Part shown: positions 51,331 through 61,147 of the stretch, piece by piece
Layout of the letters: each line of letters begins with the position of its first letter
Numbering within the stretch: the first letter of the stretch is position 1
From: Streptomyces sp. NRRL F-5135
Lineage (GTDB): Bacteria; Actinomycetota; Actinomycetes; Streptomycetales; Streptomycetaceae
NCBI RefSeq assembly: GCF_000719775.1
Contig: NZ_JOHR01000007.1
Location: 1 to 64,000 of the forward strand
Direction: 5' to 3'
Length of the DNA stretch: 64,000 nt
The notes under the pieces: generated by a model
What the model was told of the DNA's origin: nothing
Database searches by the model: none
The model's input: the letters and a program-made list of their open reading frames with translations, nothing else
Position numbers and translations under genes: made by a program

Positions 51331-53835
51331 ATGGAGCTGACCGCACGCGCCTCGGGCGTCGGAGCCGATGCCGCCGAGGGCGACAGGGCGAGCGGCCGGG
51401 CCGGGGCCCGCTCCGTGGCCGTACGCCGGGACCGGGCCCGTGGCGCGCTGCTCGGCCTGGCCGTCGGCGACGCGCTCGGGGCCCCCGCCGAGAACATGCG
51501 CCCGTCCGAGATCCGCCGCCGCTGGGGCCGGATCGAGGGGTTCGTGGCCGAGCGTCCGGCGGGCACGGACGACACCGAGTACGCGATCTTCTCCGGGCTG
51601 CTGCTCGCGCGGCACGGCTCGGCGCTGACCGTCGCGCATGTCGAGAAGGCGTGGCACCACTGGCTGGCCGACCTGGACGAGGGCCCGTTCCGCGGGGCGG
51701 GCTTCAGCGAACGCGGCACGCTGGAGAACCTCAGACGGGGCCTGGCCGCGCCCATCACGGCCCAGCACCGGCACGCCTGGAGCGACGGGCTGGCGATGCG
51801 CGCCGCCCCGTTCGGCGTGTTCGCCGCGGGGCGGCCCCGGGAGGCCGCGCGGCTGGTGACGGTGGACGGCGGCGTGAGCCACGACGGCGAGGGCATCTAC
51901 GGCGGCCGGGCGGTCGCGGCGGGGGTGGCCGCCGCGATGACGGGCGCCGGGCCGGACGCGGTGGCCGCGGCGGCCCTGTCGGTGGTGCCGATGGACTCCT
52001 GGACGTCCCGTTCGCTCCGCCGCGCGGTCGTGGCCGCACGCCACGAGTACCCGGACCCGCTCACGGCGGAACGCGCGGTGCGCTCGGCGGTGGTGATCGG
52101 CGGCTATCCCTGGACCGATCTGGCGCCGGAGGCGGTGGGCCTGGCCTTCGGCGCCTTCGCGGTGGCGCGTGGCGACTTCCGTACGTCCGTGCTCACGGCC
52201 GTCAACATGGGCCGCGACGCCGACACCACGGCGGCCGTCGCGGGTGCGCTGGCGGGCGCGCTGGCGGGCGCCCGGGCGATCCCGCAGGAGTGGTCCTCGG
52301 TCATCGGTCCGGCACGGGGCAGCTGTCTCCCCTCGATGCGGGGCTACCACGTCCTGGACATCGCGGACCTGCTGACGCCGGACGACGACGATGACGCGGG
52401 CGACGGCACGGACGATGACCCGGACCACGACGCGGGCGATGACGCGGCCGAGCGCGGGGAGGCGCCCGCCGGACCGGCCGCCCGGCCGCCGCTCACCTCC
52501 CCCGCGGCCGCCCCCGGCCCGGATGTGGCCGACGCGGGCGGCCGGGGGGCGCGGAACCGTACGCGCCCGCCCCAGCCCCCGTCGAGCGCCCTCGGCGTGC
52601 CGTTCGCTCCTGGCGCGGGCGTCGACTCCCACGTCACACCGGTCGCCAGGACCGATACCCGCACCGCGTCGGCCACCACCCCCGCCCCGGCCACCGTGCC
52701 CGACGGCCGGCGGGTCGAGGGGCTGCTCCTCGGGCTCGCCGCCGGGGACGCGGCGGGATGGCCCGCCGCGCGGCACCGGGCCGCCCGGATGCCCGAGTGG
52801 ACCCGTCGGCTCACCCGTGAGCTGGACACCTTCGCCGAGCAGAACGCGACCACCACCCTCCCCGTCCCCATCGCCCTGAACCAGCCCCCCGAGCCTCTTC
52901 GACTGGGGCCCGCCGACGACGCCGAATGGGCCGCGTTCACCGCCCGGTCCGTGCTCGCCGCCGCGGCGGAGCGCTTCGCCGGTCTGCCCGCCGGCCACCG
53001 GCTGCGGGCCGCCGTCGACCTCGCCTGGCACGCGCTGGCCGCCGAGATCGCGGCCGCCGCCGCGCGGGCGCCCGAGGTCGAGTCCGCCGTGCTGCCCCTG
53101 CGCGCCCGGATCTCCGTACGCGCGGGCCTCGGCAACCTGGCCACCGGCCTGCGCCCGCCGGCCACCGGCCACGACAATCCGCACTACTTCGACGACGCCG
53201 CCTGCGTCCGGGCCGCCGTCCTCGCCGTCGTCCACCCCGGCGACCCGGCGGCGGCGGCCGAACTCGCCGAGTTCGACGCCCGCTACACCCAGGACGGCGA
53301 CGGGGTGCACGGCGCCCGGGCCATGGCCGCCGCCGTGGCCGCCGCGCTCGGCGGCGCGGGCGCGGAGTCCGCCGTCGGCGCCGCTCTCGCCCAACTGCCC
53401 GGCACGACCGAGATCGGCCGCAACGCCCGCCACGCCATCGCGCTCGCCGAGGGCCGTACCGCCGGGCACGCACCGGGGCCCGGCGCGGCCTTCGCCCTCG
53501 TACCGCTGCTGGAGCACCAGATCGTGGACCACGTCTACAGCTACGGCATCGCCGCCGCGGAGACCGTCCCCGTCGCTCTCGCCCTGGCCCTCGCCTCCGG
53601 CGGCAGCGTCTCGGGGGCCGTCCCCGCCGCCGCGTGTCTGTCCCGGGTCGCCGATTCCGCGCCCGCCCTCGCCGGCGCCCTGACCGGCGCCCTCGGCGGC
53701 GGCGACTCCGTACCCACGGCCTGGCGGGACGCCTGCCGCACCCTTGCGGGCTGTGCGCTCCCCCGACTCGCCGGCACCGACCTGGTGGAACTCGCCGGGC
53801 TCCTGACGGCGGGGGAACCGGCCACCCTAATGTGA
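51331..53835 (+). CDS. Two-domain ADP-ribosylglycohydrolase-family protein
   Basis: An 834-residue fusion of two DraG/ARH-like domains. Domain 1 (about 35-345) has GALLGLAVGDALGAP, the metal motifs GTDDTEYA and SHDGEGIYG, and NMGRDADTTAAVAGALAGAL, all needed for a two-Mg2+ site. An Asp-rich then Pro-rich linker of about 100 residues follows. Domain 2 (about 455-834) starts EGLLLGLAAGDAAGWP and keeps DDAEWAAF and TQDGDGVHGARA, but the C-terminal NxGxDxD motif is replaced by CLSRVADSAPALAGAL, so it is probably inactive or regulatory. The family removes ADP-ribose from proteins or small molecules. First gene of a four-gene operon. Confidence 0.88.
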   Translation: MELTARASGVGADAAEGDRASGRAGARSVAVRRDRARGALLGLAVGDALGAPAENMRPSEIRRRWGRIEGFVAERPAGTDDTEYAIFSGLLLARHGSALTVAHVEKAWHHWLADLDEGPFRGAGFSERGTLENLRRGLAAPITAQHRHAWSDGLAMRAAPFGVFAAGRPREAARLVTVDGGVSHDGEGIYGGRAVAAGVAAAMTGAGPDAVAAAALSVVPMDSWTSRSLRRAVVAARHEYPDPLTAERAVRSAVVIGGYPWTDLAPEAVGLAFGAFAVARGDFRTSVLTAVNMGRDADTTAAVAGALAGALAGARAIPQEWSSVIGPARGSCLPSMRGYHVLDIADLLTPDDDDDAGDGTDDDPDHDAGDDAAERGEAPAGPAARPPLTSPAAAPGPDVADAGGRGARNRTRPPQPPSSALGVPFAPGAGVDSHVTPVARTDTRTASATTPAPATVPDGRRVEGLLLGLAAGDAAGWPAARHRAARMPEWTRRLTRELDTFAEQNATTTLPVPIALNQPPEPLRLGPADDAEWAAFTARSVLAAAAERFAGLPAGHRLRAAVDLAWHALAAEIAAAAARAPEVESAVLPLRARISVRAGLGNLATGLRPPATGHDNPHYFDDAACVRAAVLAVVHPGDPAAAAELAEFDARYTQDGDGVHGARAMAAAVAAALGGAGAESAVGAALAQLPGTTEIGRNARHAIALAEGRTAGHAPGPGAAFALVPLLEHQIVDHVYSYGIAAAETVPVALALALASGGSVSGAVPAAACLSRVADSAPALAGALTGALGGGDSVPTAWRDACRTLAGCALPRLAGTDLVELAGLLTAGEPATLM

Positions 53836-53845
53836 CAATTCGGGC

Positions 53846-55234
53846 ATGACGCTGATCAGTCCGCCACCGGCTCCCGAACCGCCTCCTCCCCCGACGAGCA
53901 GCCCGGCCAAAGCCCCCGCGCACAGCCACGCGACCGGCTCCGTGACCGACCCGGCGGGCGGCTCCGCGACCGGCCCCTCGGCCATGCCGTCGCTCGCCGA
54001 CCGCATCGCCGGCTGTCTGACCGGCGCGGCCGTCGGCGACGCGCTCGGCGGCCCCGTCGAGGGCTACTCCCCCGAGCAGATCGTCGAACGCCACGGCGGA
54101 CGGGTCACCGGCATCGTCGGACCGTGGCACGAGGACTGGCGCACCGCCCGCCCCCTCGCCCCGTACCACAAGGGCGACGGCCACGTCACCGACGACACGT
54201 TGATGACGCATGCGCTGATCCGGATGTACGAGAAGGTGCGCGACCACCTCGACGCGCACGCCGTCGCCGCCCACCTGGTCCCCGACCTGATCTCCACGCC
54301 CCGCTGGATCCCCGAGCTGGAGGCCGAGGCGCTGCCCCTCCAGCGACTGTTCCTCGCCGAGAAGTGGCTGGTCACGCGGTTGCACTACGGGCACGTCGAC
54401 CCGCGCGAGGCAGGCACGGGAAACATCGTCAACTGCGGCGCGGCCATGTACATGGCTCCGGTCGGCCTGGTCAACGCCGCCGATCCGGCCGCCGCGTACG
54501 CCGAGGCCCTCGACATCGCGGGCGCGCACCAGTCCTCGTACGGCCGCGAGGCCGCCGGGGTGTTCGCGGCCGCGGTCGCCGCCGCGTGCCTGCCCGGCGC
54601 CACCCCGGCCGGCGTGGTCGAGACGTGCCTGTCGTTCGCGAAGGACGGTACGCGCGCCGCGATCGAGGCGGTGTGCGACGTCGCCGCCCGGCACCGCGAC
54701 GCCGAGTCCGCGCAGCGCGGACTGCGAGCGGCCATCGCGCCGTTCGACACCGTGGGACCGCGCTACCGCAGCCCGTCCCTGGGCGCCCGCCGCCCCTCCC
54801 GGCTGCACTCCATCGAGGAACTGCCCATCGCGCTCGGCATGCTGCTGATCGGTGCGGGAGATGTCCGCCGCACGGTGCTCGGCTCGGTCAACTACGGGCG
54901 CGACTGCGACTCGATCGCCACGATGAGCGGCGCGCTCGCGGGGGCGCTGGGCGGCGAGGACGCCGTTCCCGAGGAGTGGGCGCGGGCCGTCGCCGAGGCC
55001 AGCCGTCTCGATCTGCGCGGCCCGGCGCGGGCGCTGACGGAGGTGGCGTACGAGGTCTTCGCCCGGGACACGCGACGGCGCCGGGCGCACGAGGACGCGT
55101 TCGCCCGGCTCGTGGCCGCCGGCCGGCCCGACCGGTCCGGCCCGGATGCCACCGCCCCCTCCGCCACACCGGACAGCGCGCCACCGGCCCCCGGCACGGC
55201 GGCCGGACACCGGGACGAGGCTCCTCGCGCATGA
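53846..55234 (+). CDS. ADP-ribosylglycohydrolase-family protein
   Basis: A 462-residue single-domain relative. After a Pro/Ala/Ser-rich N-terminus of about 45 residues, the fold starts DRIAGCLTGAAVGDALGGPVEG. Metal motifs are HVTDDTLMT and NYGRDCDSIATMSGALAGALGG. A middle SYGREAAGVFAAAVAAACLP helix also matches the family. The start may be the ATG at 53846 (10 nt after the previous gene) or at 53984 (MPSLADRIAG), which removes the disordered extension. The last 35 residues are low-complexity. The ribokinase gene overlaps its stop (ATGA). Confidence 0.88.
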   Translation: MTLISPPPAPEPPPPPTSSPAKAPAHSHATGSVTDPAGGSATGPSAMPSLADRIAGCLTGAAVGDALGGPVEGYSPEQIVERHGGRVTGIVGPWHEDWRTARPLAPYHKGDGHVTDDTLMTHALIRMYEKVRDHLDAHAVAAHLVPDLISTPRWIPELEAEALPLQRLFLAEKWLVTRLHYGHVDPREAGTGNIVNCGAAMYMAPVGLVNAADPAAAYAEALDIAGAHQSSYGREAAGVFAAAVAAACLPGATPAGVVETCLSFAKDGTRAAIEAVCDVAARHRDAESAQRGLRAAIAPFDTVGPRYRSPSLGARRPSRLHSIEELPIALGMLLIGAGDVRRTVLGSVNYGRDCDSIATMSGALAGALGGEDAVPEEWARAVAEASRLDLRGPARALTEVAYEVFARDTRRRRAHEDAFARLVAAGRPDRSGPDATAPSATPDSAPPAPGTAAGHRDEAPRA

Positions 55235-56115
55235 CCGGCATCGTGGTGCTCGGCAGCACCAACATGGACCTCGTCGTGTACGCCGCGCGCACCCCGAAGC
55301 TCGGGGAGACCGTCACGGGCCGCGAGTTCCGCACGGTCCCCGGCGGCAAGGGCGCCAACCAGGCCGTCGCCGCCGCCCGCGCCGGCGGGGAGGTCGCGAT
55401 GATCGGCGCGGTCGGGGCGGACGGCTACGGCGAACGGCTACGGCACACCCTCGAGGCCTCCGGCGTCGACACGGATCTGCTGCGTACCGCGGAGGGCCCC
55501 TCGGGCACCGCCCATATCGTCGTCGACGACGAGGGCGGCAACGCCAAGGTCGTCATCCCCGGCGCGAACGGGACGGTCACCGAGCTGGGCCCCGGCGACG
55601 AAGCCCTCATCGAGACCGCAGGCACCCTGCTCCTCCAGCTCGAACTGCCCCTGAGCGCCGTGCAGTCCGGCGCGGACGCGGCCCGGCGGCACGCCGTGCG
55701 CACGGTCCTCACCCCGTCCCCGGCCCAGCCCCTGCCGCCCGAACTCCTCGCCGCCGTCGACCTGCTGGTTCCCAACGAACACGAGGCGGCCACGCTCACC
55801 GGGGTCGCCGACCCCCGGTCGGCGGCGGAGTCCCTGCTGCGGCAGGTCCCGGAGGTCGTGATCACCCTGGGGGCGGCGGGCAGCCTGTACGTCGCGCGGG
55901 ACGCGGAACCCGTCCGCGTACCCGCACCCGGGGTCATCCCGGTCGACAGGACGGGCACGGGCGACACCTTCGTGGGCGCGCTCGCCGTCGCGCTCGGCGA
56001 GGGACGCCCGATGCCCGAGGCCATGCGGTGGGCGACGGCGGCCGCGGCGCTCTGCGTCACGCGTCCCGGCGCCTCCACATCCATGCCGTACCGGCCCGAG
56101 ATCGAGGACGCGTGA
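55231..56115 (+). CDS. rbsK: PfkB-family sugar kinase (ribokinase-like)
   Basis: A 294-residue PfkB kinase most like ribokinase. The N-terminus VVLGSTNMDLVVYAARTPKLGETVTG and GGKGANQAVAAARAGGEVAMIG form the first PfkB signature; VDRTGTGDTFVGALAVALGEG is the second, with the catalytic Asp. LVPNEHEAATLTG is also typical. It phosphorylates ribose or a related sugar, plausibly the ribose moiety released from ADP-ribose breakdown by the upstream gene products; this is inference. It overlaps both neighbours by 4 nt (ATGA, GTGA), showing tight coupling. Confidence 0.9.
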   Translation: MTGIVVLGSTNMDLVVYAARTPKLGETVTGREFRTVPGGKGANQAVAAARAGGEVAMIGAVGADGYGERLRHTLEASGVDTDLLRTAEGPSGTAHIVVDDEGGNAKVVIPGANGTVTELGPGDEALIETAGTLLLQLELPLSAVQSGADAARRHAVRTVLTPSPAQPLPPELLAAVDLLVPNEHEAATLTGVADPRSAAESLLRQVPEVVITLGAAGSLYVARDAEPVRVPAPGVIPVDRTGTGDTFVGALAVALGEGRPMPEAMRWATAAAALCVTRPGASTSMPYRPEIEDA

Positions 56116-56912
56116 CCGTCAAGACGCCGCTGACCTGGCTGTACGTGCCCGGAGACCGCCCGGACGTGGTGACGAAGGCGCTGTCCAGCGGCGCGGACGT
56201 GGTGATCGTGGACCTGGAGGACGCGGTGGCGCCGGAGCGCAAGGAGTACGCGCGGCGGGCCACCGCCGAGTTCCTCGGCGAGCCGCACCCGGTGCCGGTG
56301 CACGTCCGGATCACCGACGAGCGCGACGTACCGCCACTGGCCGCCCTGCCCGGGCTGGCGGGACTGCGGCTGGCCAAGGTCACCCACGCGTCCGACATCC
56401 ACCGGGTGGCGGTGCGCGCGCCCGACGTCGCGCTGTACGCCCTGCTCGAATCGGCGCTGGCCGTCGAGCACGCCCACGCGATCGCCACCGCGCACCAGGC
56501 GGTCCGCGGCATCGCCCTGGGCGAGGCGGACCTGCGGGCGGACCTGGGGGTACGGGACGACTCCGGGCTCGACTGGGCGCGCGGCCGGGCCGTGGTCGCC
56601 GCCCGCGCGGCGGGCCTCGCGCCCCCGGTCCAGTCGGTGTACCCGGACGTGCGCGACCTGGACGGCCTGGCCGCCTCCTGTGTCCGGGGCCGCGCCCTCG
56701 GACTCCTGGGCCGCGCGGCGATCCACCCCCGCCAGCTCCCGGTGATCGAGGACGCCTACCGCCCCACCCCCAGGGAGGTGGCGGAGGCGGAGGAGGTCGT
56801 CGAGGCGGCGGCCTCGGACGGCGGCGCGCTGGTGATGAGGGACGGCCGCTTCGTGGACGCGGCGATCGTGGCGGCGGCGAGGAGGACGCTGGCGCTGGCG
56901 AAGCGGGACTGA
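56112..56912 (+). CDS. CitE-like HpcH/HpaI-family lyase
   Basis: A 266-residue protein of the HpcH/HpaI aldolase / citrate-lyase beta family. LYVPGDRPDVVTKALSSGADVVIVDLEDAV is the diagnostic N-terminus; RLAKVTHASDIHRV, LYALLESALAVEHAHAIA and IALGEADLRADLGV carry the Arg, Glu and Asp residues of the Mg2+/CoA-ester active site; GRAAIHPRQLPVIEDAY closes it. Free-standing CitE-like proteins often act on malyl- or citramalyl-CoA; the substrate here is unknown. The GTG overlaps the kinase stop. Last gene of the operon. Confidence 0.87.
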   Translation: MTVKTPLTWLYVPGDRPDVVTKALSSGADVVIVDLEDAVAPERKEYARRATAEFLGEPHPVPVHVRITDERDVPPLAALPGLAGLRLAKVTHASDIHRVAVRAPDVALYALLESALAVEHAHAIATAHQAVRGIALGEADLRADLGVRDDSGLDWARGRAVVAARAAGLAPPVQSVYPDVRDLDGLAASCVRGRALGLLGRAAIHPRQLPVIEDAYRPTPREVAEAEEVVEAAASDGGALVMRDGRFVDAAIVAAARRTLALAKRD

Positions 56913-56983
56913 GGTCGTCCGTCCCGACACGCCGGGCACACCGGGCAGGGGGACGGCCTGCGCCGGTGCGGGACCACGCGCGA

Positions 56984-57014
56984 GGGCCGCCGGACCGGAA
57001 CGGTCCGACGGCCC
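56984..57014. terminator. Bidirectional terminator, CitE-like gene / lgt
   Basis: A 14-bp stem with one mismatch (GGGCCGCCGGACCG / CGGTCCGACGGCCC) and a GAA loop between convergent genes. Confidence 0.85.
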
Positions 57015-57035
57015 CATGACGCCATCAGTTCGGTG

Positions 57036-58034
57036 TCAGCTCTTCTCCGCCGTCTCGGCCCCCGCGGGGACACCGTCGCCCTTGCCACCGGCCTTGCCGG
57101 CCGCCTTGCCGTCCTTGCCTGCCTCGTCGGCCGTGCCGGTCTTCGCGGCGGCCTTCGTGCCCGCCGTGTCGTCCTCGGCCTCACCGTCGGCCACCGGCCC
57201 GGCGGCCCCCTCGGCCGTGCCCGTCTCCGGTTCCACGACCTCCTCGCGCCCCGGCCGCACCCGCGCCGAGATCACGATGTAGGTGACCGCCAGCAGGAAG
57301 ACCAGCGCCGCCGTCCAGACGTTCAGCCGCAGGCCGAGGATGTGGTGCGCCTCGTCGACCCGCATGTACTCGATCCAGCCCCGGCCCACGCAGTACGCCG
57401 CGACGTAGAGCGCGAAGACCCGGCCGTGACCCAGCGTGAAGCGGCGGTCGGCCCAGACGACCAGCAGCGCGACGCCCACGCACCACAGCGACTCGTACAG
57501 GAACGTCGGGTGGTACAGGCCCGCCTCGCGGTTCGGGGCCGCGCTGATCTCCAGCGCCCACGGCAGGTCCGTCGGCTTGCCGTAGAGCTCCTGGTTGAAC
57601 CAGTTGCCCCACCGCCCGATCGCCTGCGCCAGGACGATCCCGGGCGCGATGGCGTCCGCGTAGGCGGGGAGCGGGATCCCGCGCCGGCGGCAGCCGATCC
57701 AGGCACCGACCGCGCCCAGCGCGATCGCGCCCCAGATGCCGAGGCCGCCCTCCCAGATCTTGAAGGCGTCGACCCAGTTCTGACCTTCGCTGAAGTACAG
57801 CTGGTAGTCGGTGATCACATGGTAGAGACGGCCGCCGATCAGGCCGAAGGGCACCGCCCAGACGGCGATGTCGGCCACCGTGCCGACTTTGCCGCCTCTG
57901 GCGACCCACCGCTTGCCGCCGTACCAGACGGCGACGAAGACACCGATGATGATGCAGAACGCGTAGCCACGCAGCGGGAGCGGTCCGAGGTGGAGGACTC
58001 CGGTCGACGGGCTGGGAATGTAGGCAAGGTACAT
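57036..58034 (-). CDS. lgt: Prolipoprotein diacylglyceryl transferase
   Basis: The 332-residue inner-membrane enzyme that transfers diacylglycerol to the lipobox Cys of prolipoproteins. It has seven hydrophobic segments. GGRLYHVITDY carries the conserved His, GRWGNWFNQELYG is the Lgt signature, and GRGWIEYMRVDEAHHILGLRLN is the C-terminal one. After the last membrane segment there is a cytoplasmic tail of about 65 residues rich in Ala, Gly, Lys, Glu and Thr, common in Streptomyces Lgt. The ATG at 58034 (MYLAYIPSPSTG) is the conserved start. Confidence 0.95.
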   Translation of the reverse strand: MYLAYIPSPSTGVLHLGPLPLRGYAFCIIIGVFVAVWYGGKRWVARGGKVGTVADIAVWAVPFGLIGGRLYHVITDYQLYFSEGQNWVDAFKIWEGGLGIWGAIALGAVGAWIGCRRRGIPLPAYADAIAPGIVLAQAIGRWGNWFNQELYGKPTDLPWALEISAAPNREAGLYHPTFLYESLWCVGVALLVVWADRRFTLGHGRVFALYVAAYCVGRGWIEYMRVDEAHHILGLRLNVWTAALVFLLAVTYIVISARVRPGREEVVEPETGTAEGAAGPVADGEAEDDTAGTKAAAKTGTADEAGKDGKAAGKAGGKGDGVPAGAETAEKS

Positions 58035-58168
58035 GGCAGGACCGACGCTACAGTGCCGGACGGGCCCCGGGGCAACCCGTCCGGCAACTTCTGCGTAACG
58101 GGCCGTGCGTGTCGGCCGTGCGCGCCAGCACGCCGGTGGTCCCGTCCGTGGGCCCCGCGGTCCCCGGG

Positions 58169-59014
58169 CTACGACGCCTCGGGCGCCGCCGGCCCCGCCG
58201 CGCCCGGGGTCCCCCGCTTCTTCCCCTCGTTCGCCCGGGCGACCCACTTCTTCAGATTGGCCGGCGTGATGTTCTCGTTCCCCTTCTTCGGGAACACCGC
58301 CTCCCCGTTCAGCAGCACCGTCGGCGTCCCCGAGAAGTCGCCCTTCCGGAACGCCTCGGCCGACGTGTCCACCCAGTCGTCGTGCGTGCCGTCCTTCACG
58401 CACCTCTCGAATCCGGGCGCCGCCCGGAGCCCGTCCACCTTGTCCGCCAGCTCCAGCAGCCGGCCGTTCCTGGCGAAGGCGTCGTCCGTCTCCGGCGGCT
58501 GGTTCGCGTACAGCAGGTCGTGGTACGGCGCGAACTTGCCGGCGTCCTGGGCGCAGGCCGCGGCGTTGGCGGCGCGCAGGGAGCCGCTGCCGCCCATGTT
58601 GCCGTCGATGAGCGTGGCCAGGTGGTACTCGACCTTCAGCTCGCCGGACTTCTCCAGCTCGTGGATCGTGCTCCGGTACGCGTTCTCGAACTGGGCGCAG
58701 GCCGGGCAGCGGAAGTCCTCCCAGACCGTGAGCGTGGACGGCGCGTCCTGGGCACCCACGGTGATCGCCAGGTTGTCGTCGCCGTTCGCCCCCGAGGGCG
58801 CGCTCACCGGGCCCGCCGCGCCGGCCTCGCTCCGCTCGCCGATCTCGGCGGCGACCAGCCCGCCGGCCCCGACCAGCCCGAGCACACCGGCCACCACCGC
58901 GCCGGCGACCAACGCGCGCCGGCGCTTCTCGCGCGCCTTGTCCGCCACTCGTTCCCGCTGGAGCCGCTCTCGCGCGCTCCTCTTGCCCTCACGCTTGTTG
59001 TCGCTCACGCCCAC
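58169..59014 (-). CDS. Membrane-anchored DsbA-like thioredoxin-fold protein
   Basis: A 281-residue protein with a highly charged cytoplasmic N-terminus, one membrane anchor (RRALVAGAVVAGVLGLVGAGGLVAAEI), and an extracytoplasmic DsbA/DsbG-like domain. The active-site motif is FRCPACAQFE (CPAC), followed by a helical insertion and the cis-Pro loop GTPTVLLNG. Cys in CAQDAG and ERCV may add a second disulfide. It should act in disulfide formation or isomerisation outside the membrane. The GTG at 59014 or 59008 is the start; neither has a strong ribosome site. Confidence 0.9.
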   Translation of the reverse strand: MGVSDNKREGKRSARERLQRERVADKAREKRRRALVAGAVVAGVLGLVGAGGLVAAEIGERSEAGAAGPVSAPSGANGDDNLAITVGAQDAPSTLTVWEDFRCPACAQFENAYRSTIHELEKSGELKVEYHLATLIDGNMGGSGSLRAANAAACAQDAGKFAPYHDLLYANQPPETDDAFARNGRLLELADKVDGLRAAPGFERCVKDGTHDDWVDTSAEAFRKGDFSGTPTVLLNGEAVFPKKGNENITPANLKKWVARANEGKKRGTPGAAGPAAPEAS

Positions 59015-59084
59015 AGCAACGAACCGGGGAGGTGCCTGCGCACCTCCCCGGTCCCAGGTCCACCCGTACGGGTGATGCCGCCCG

Positions 59085-59897
59085 TCAGCGCTTACGAACG
59101 CCCTCGGCCAGCTCGCCCGCCAGCTCCCGTACGGCCTCGATGCCGGCCGCCGCGTCGGGCGCGTCCAGGATCCGCTTCACGAACGCCGAGCCGACGATCA
59201 CGCCGTCGGAGAACCCGGCGACCTCCGCGGCCTGCGTCGCGTTGGACACCCCGAGCCCCACGCACACCGGCAGCTCCGTGGTCGCGCGGGTGCGTTCCAC
59301 CAGGTTCCGGGCCTGCTCGCCGACCGAATCGCGGGTGCCGGTGACGCCCATCAGGGAGGCCGCGTACACGAAGCCGGTGCCCACGGCCGTGATCTTCGCC
59401 AGCCGCTCGTCCCGGCTGCTGGGAGCCACCACGAAGACGGTCGCCAGACCGTGCTTCTCGGCGTGTTCGCGCCAGCCCGCGGACTCCTGGACGGGCAGGT
59501 CCGGCAGGATGCATCCGGCGCCGCCCGCCTCGGCCAGCTCGGCGGTGAAGCGTTCGACGCCGTACCGGTCGATCGGATTCCAGTACGTCATCACGAGGAC
59601 CGGCTTCCCGGTCGCCTCGTACGCCTCCCGGACCGTCCGCATCACGTCCGCGATCTTCACCCCGCCCTTGAGCGCGATGTCGTCGGCGGTCTGGATGACG
59701 GGCCCGTCGAGCACCGGGTCGCTGTGCGGCAGCCCGACCTCGACGACGTCCGCGCCGCCCGCGAAGGCGGCCTTCACGGCCTCGATCCCCCCGTCGACGG
59801 TCGGGAAGCCGGCCGGCAGGTACGCGATCAGCGCGGCCCGGTCCGCCGCCTTGGCACCCGCCAGTGTGTCGTTCAGCAGCTGGATGTTCCCGCTCAC
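59085..59897 (-). CDS. trpA: Tryptophan synthase, alpha subunit
   Basis: A 270-residue TIM-barrel enzyme that cleaves indole-3-glycerol phosphate to indole. The catalytic Glu and Asp are in [29 protein letters not shown] and the phosphate-binding [29 protein letters not shown] also match. The GTG start overlaps the trpB stop by 4 nt (GTGA), as expected for the alpha2-beta2 complex. Confidence 0.97.
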   Translation of the reverse strand: MSGNIQLLNDTLAGAKAADRAALIAYLPAGFPTVDGGIEAVKAAFAGGADVVEVGLPHSDPVLDGPVIQTADDIALKGGVKIADVMRTVREAYEATGKPVLVMTYWNPIDRYGVERFTAELAEAGGAGCILPDLPVQESAGWREHAEKHGLATVFVVAPSSRDERLAKITAVGTGFVYAASLMGVTGTRDSVGEQARNLVERTRATTELPVCVGLGVSNATQAAEVAGFSDGVIVGSAFVKRILDAPDAAAGIEAVRELAGELAEGVRKR

Positions 59898-61147
59898 TTC
59901 GTGCCCTCCCCCGACGCGCCCTCGGCGTCGTACAGCCCGAAGTAGCGGGCGGCCGTGTCCATGTCCTTGTCGCCGCGCCCGGAGAGGTTGACGACGATCA
60001 GGCCGTCACCGCCGAGTTCCTGGCCGATCTCCAGCGCGCCGGCCAGCGCGTGCGCGCTCTCGATGGCCGGGATGATGCCCTCGGTGCGGGACAGCAGCAG
60101 CAGCGCCCGCATCGCGGCGTCGTCCGTCACCGCCCTGTACTCGCCCCGCCCGCTGTCCTTGAGGTAGGCGTGCTCGGGGCCGATGCCCGGGTAGTCGAGG
60201 CCCGCCGAGATCGAGTACGGCTCGGTGATCTGGCCTTCCTCGTCCTGGAGGACGTACGACCGGGAGCCGTGCAGGATGCCGGGCTCGCCGGCGGTCAGCG
60301 TGGCGGCGTGCTCGCCGCTGTCGATGCCGTGTCCGGCCGGCTCGCAGCCCACCAGCCGCACGTCCGGGTCGGGGAGGAACGCGTGGAACAGCCCGATCGC
60401 GTTCGACCCGCCGCCGACACAGGCGACGGCCGCGTCGGGCAGCCGGCCGGCGCGCTCCAGGACCTGGCGCCTGGCCTCCACGCCGATGACCCGGTGGAAG
60501 TCCCGCACCATCGCCGGGAACGGGTGCGGTCCCGCGACGGTCCCGAACAGGTAGTGCGTGTGGTCCACATTGGCGACCCAGTCGCGGAACGCCTCGTTGA
60601 TGGCGTCCTTCAAGGTGCGGCTGCCGGACTTCACGGCCACGACCTCGGCGCCGAGCATCCGCATCCGGGCGACGTTGAGGGCCTGGCGCTCGGTGTCGAT
60701 CTCGCCCATGTAGATCGTGCAGTCGAGCCCGAACAGGGCGCACGCGGTCGCGGTCGCGACCCCGTGCTGCCCGGCGCCGGTCTCGGCGATGACCCGGGTC
60801 TTGCCCATGCGCCTGGTCAGCAGTGCCTGGCCCAGCACATTGTTGATCTTGTGCGAGCCGGTGTGGTTGAGGTCCTCCCGCTTGAGGAAGACCCGGGCGC
60901 CGCCGGCGTGCTCGGCGAACCGCGGCACCTCGGTGAGCGGGCTGGGCCGGCCGGTGTAGTGGACCATGAGGTCGTTCAGCTCGGCGGCGAACGCCGGGTC
61001 TGCCTTGGCCTTCTCGAACTCGACGGCGACCTCGTCGACGGCGGCGACGAGCGCCTCGGGGATGAACTTGCCGCCGAATGCGCCGAAGTACCCCTCGGCG
61101 CTGGGGGTCCGACCCTCTGGATCGGGCAGGAAAAACTCGCTGGACAC
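59894..61147 (-). CDS. trpB: Tryptophan synthase, beta subunit
   Basis: A 417-residue PLP enzyme that condenses indole with serine. The PLP lysine is in [20 protein letters not shown], with [13 protein letters not shown] and the phosphate-binding [16 protein letters not shown] chose GTG 61147 ([28 protein letters not shown]) because GAGGAG lies 8 nt upstream and this is the usual Streptomyces N-terminus. The frame is open upstream to 61348, but that part is not conserved-looking. I saw no TGG-rich leader peptide in the gap to trpM. Confidence 0.97.
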   Translation of the reverse strand: MSSEFFLPDPEGRTPSAEGYFGAFGGKFIPEALVAAVDEVAVEFEKAKADPAFAAELNDLMVHYTGRPSPLTEVPRFAEHAGGARVFLKREDLNHTGSHKINNVLGQALLTRRMGKTRVIAETGAGQHGVATATACALFGLDCTIYMGEIDTERQALNVARMRMLGAEVVAVKSGSRTLKDAINEAFRDWVANVDHTHYLFGTVAGPHPFPAMVRDFHRVIGVEARRQVLERAGRLPDAAVACVGGGSNAIGLFHAFLPDPDVRLVGCEPAGHGIDSGEHAATLTAGEPGILHGSRSYVLQDEEGQITEPYSISAGLDYPGIGPEHAYLKDSGRGEYRAVTDDAAMRALLLLSRTEGIIPAIESAHALAGALEIGQELGGDGLIVVNLSGRGDKDMDTAARYFGLYDAEGASGEGTK

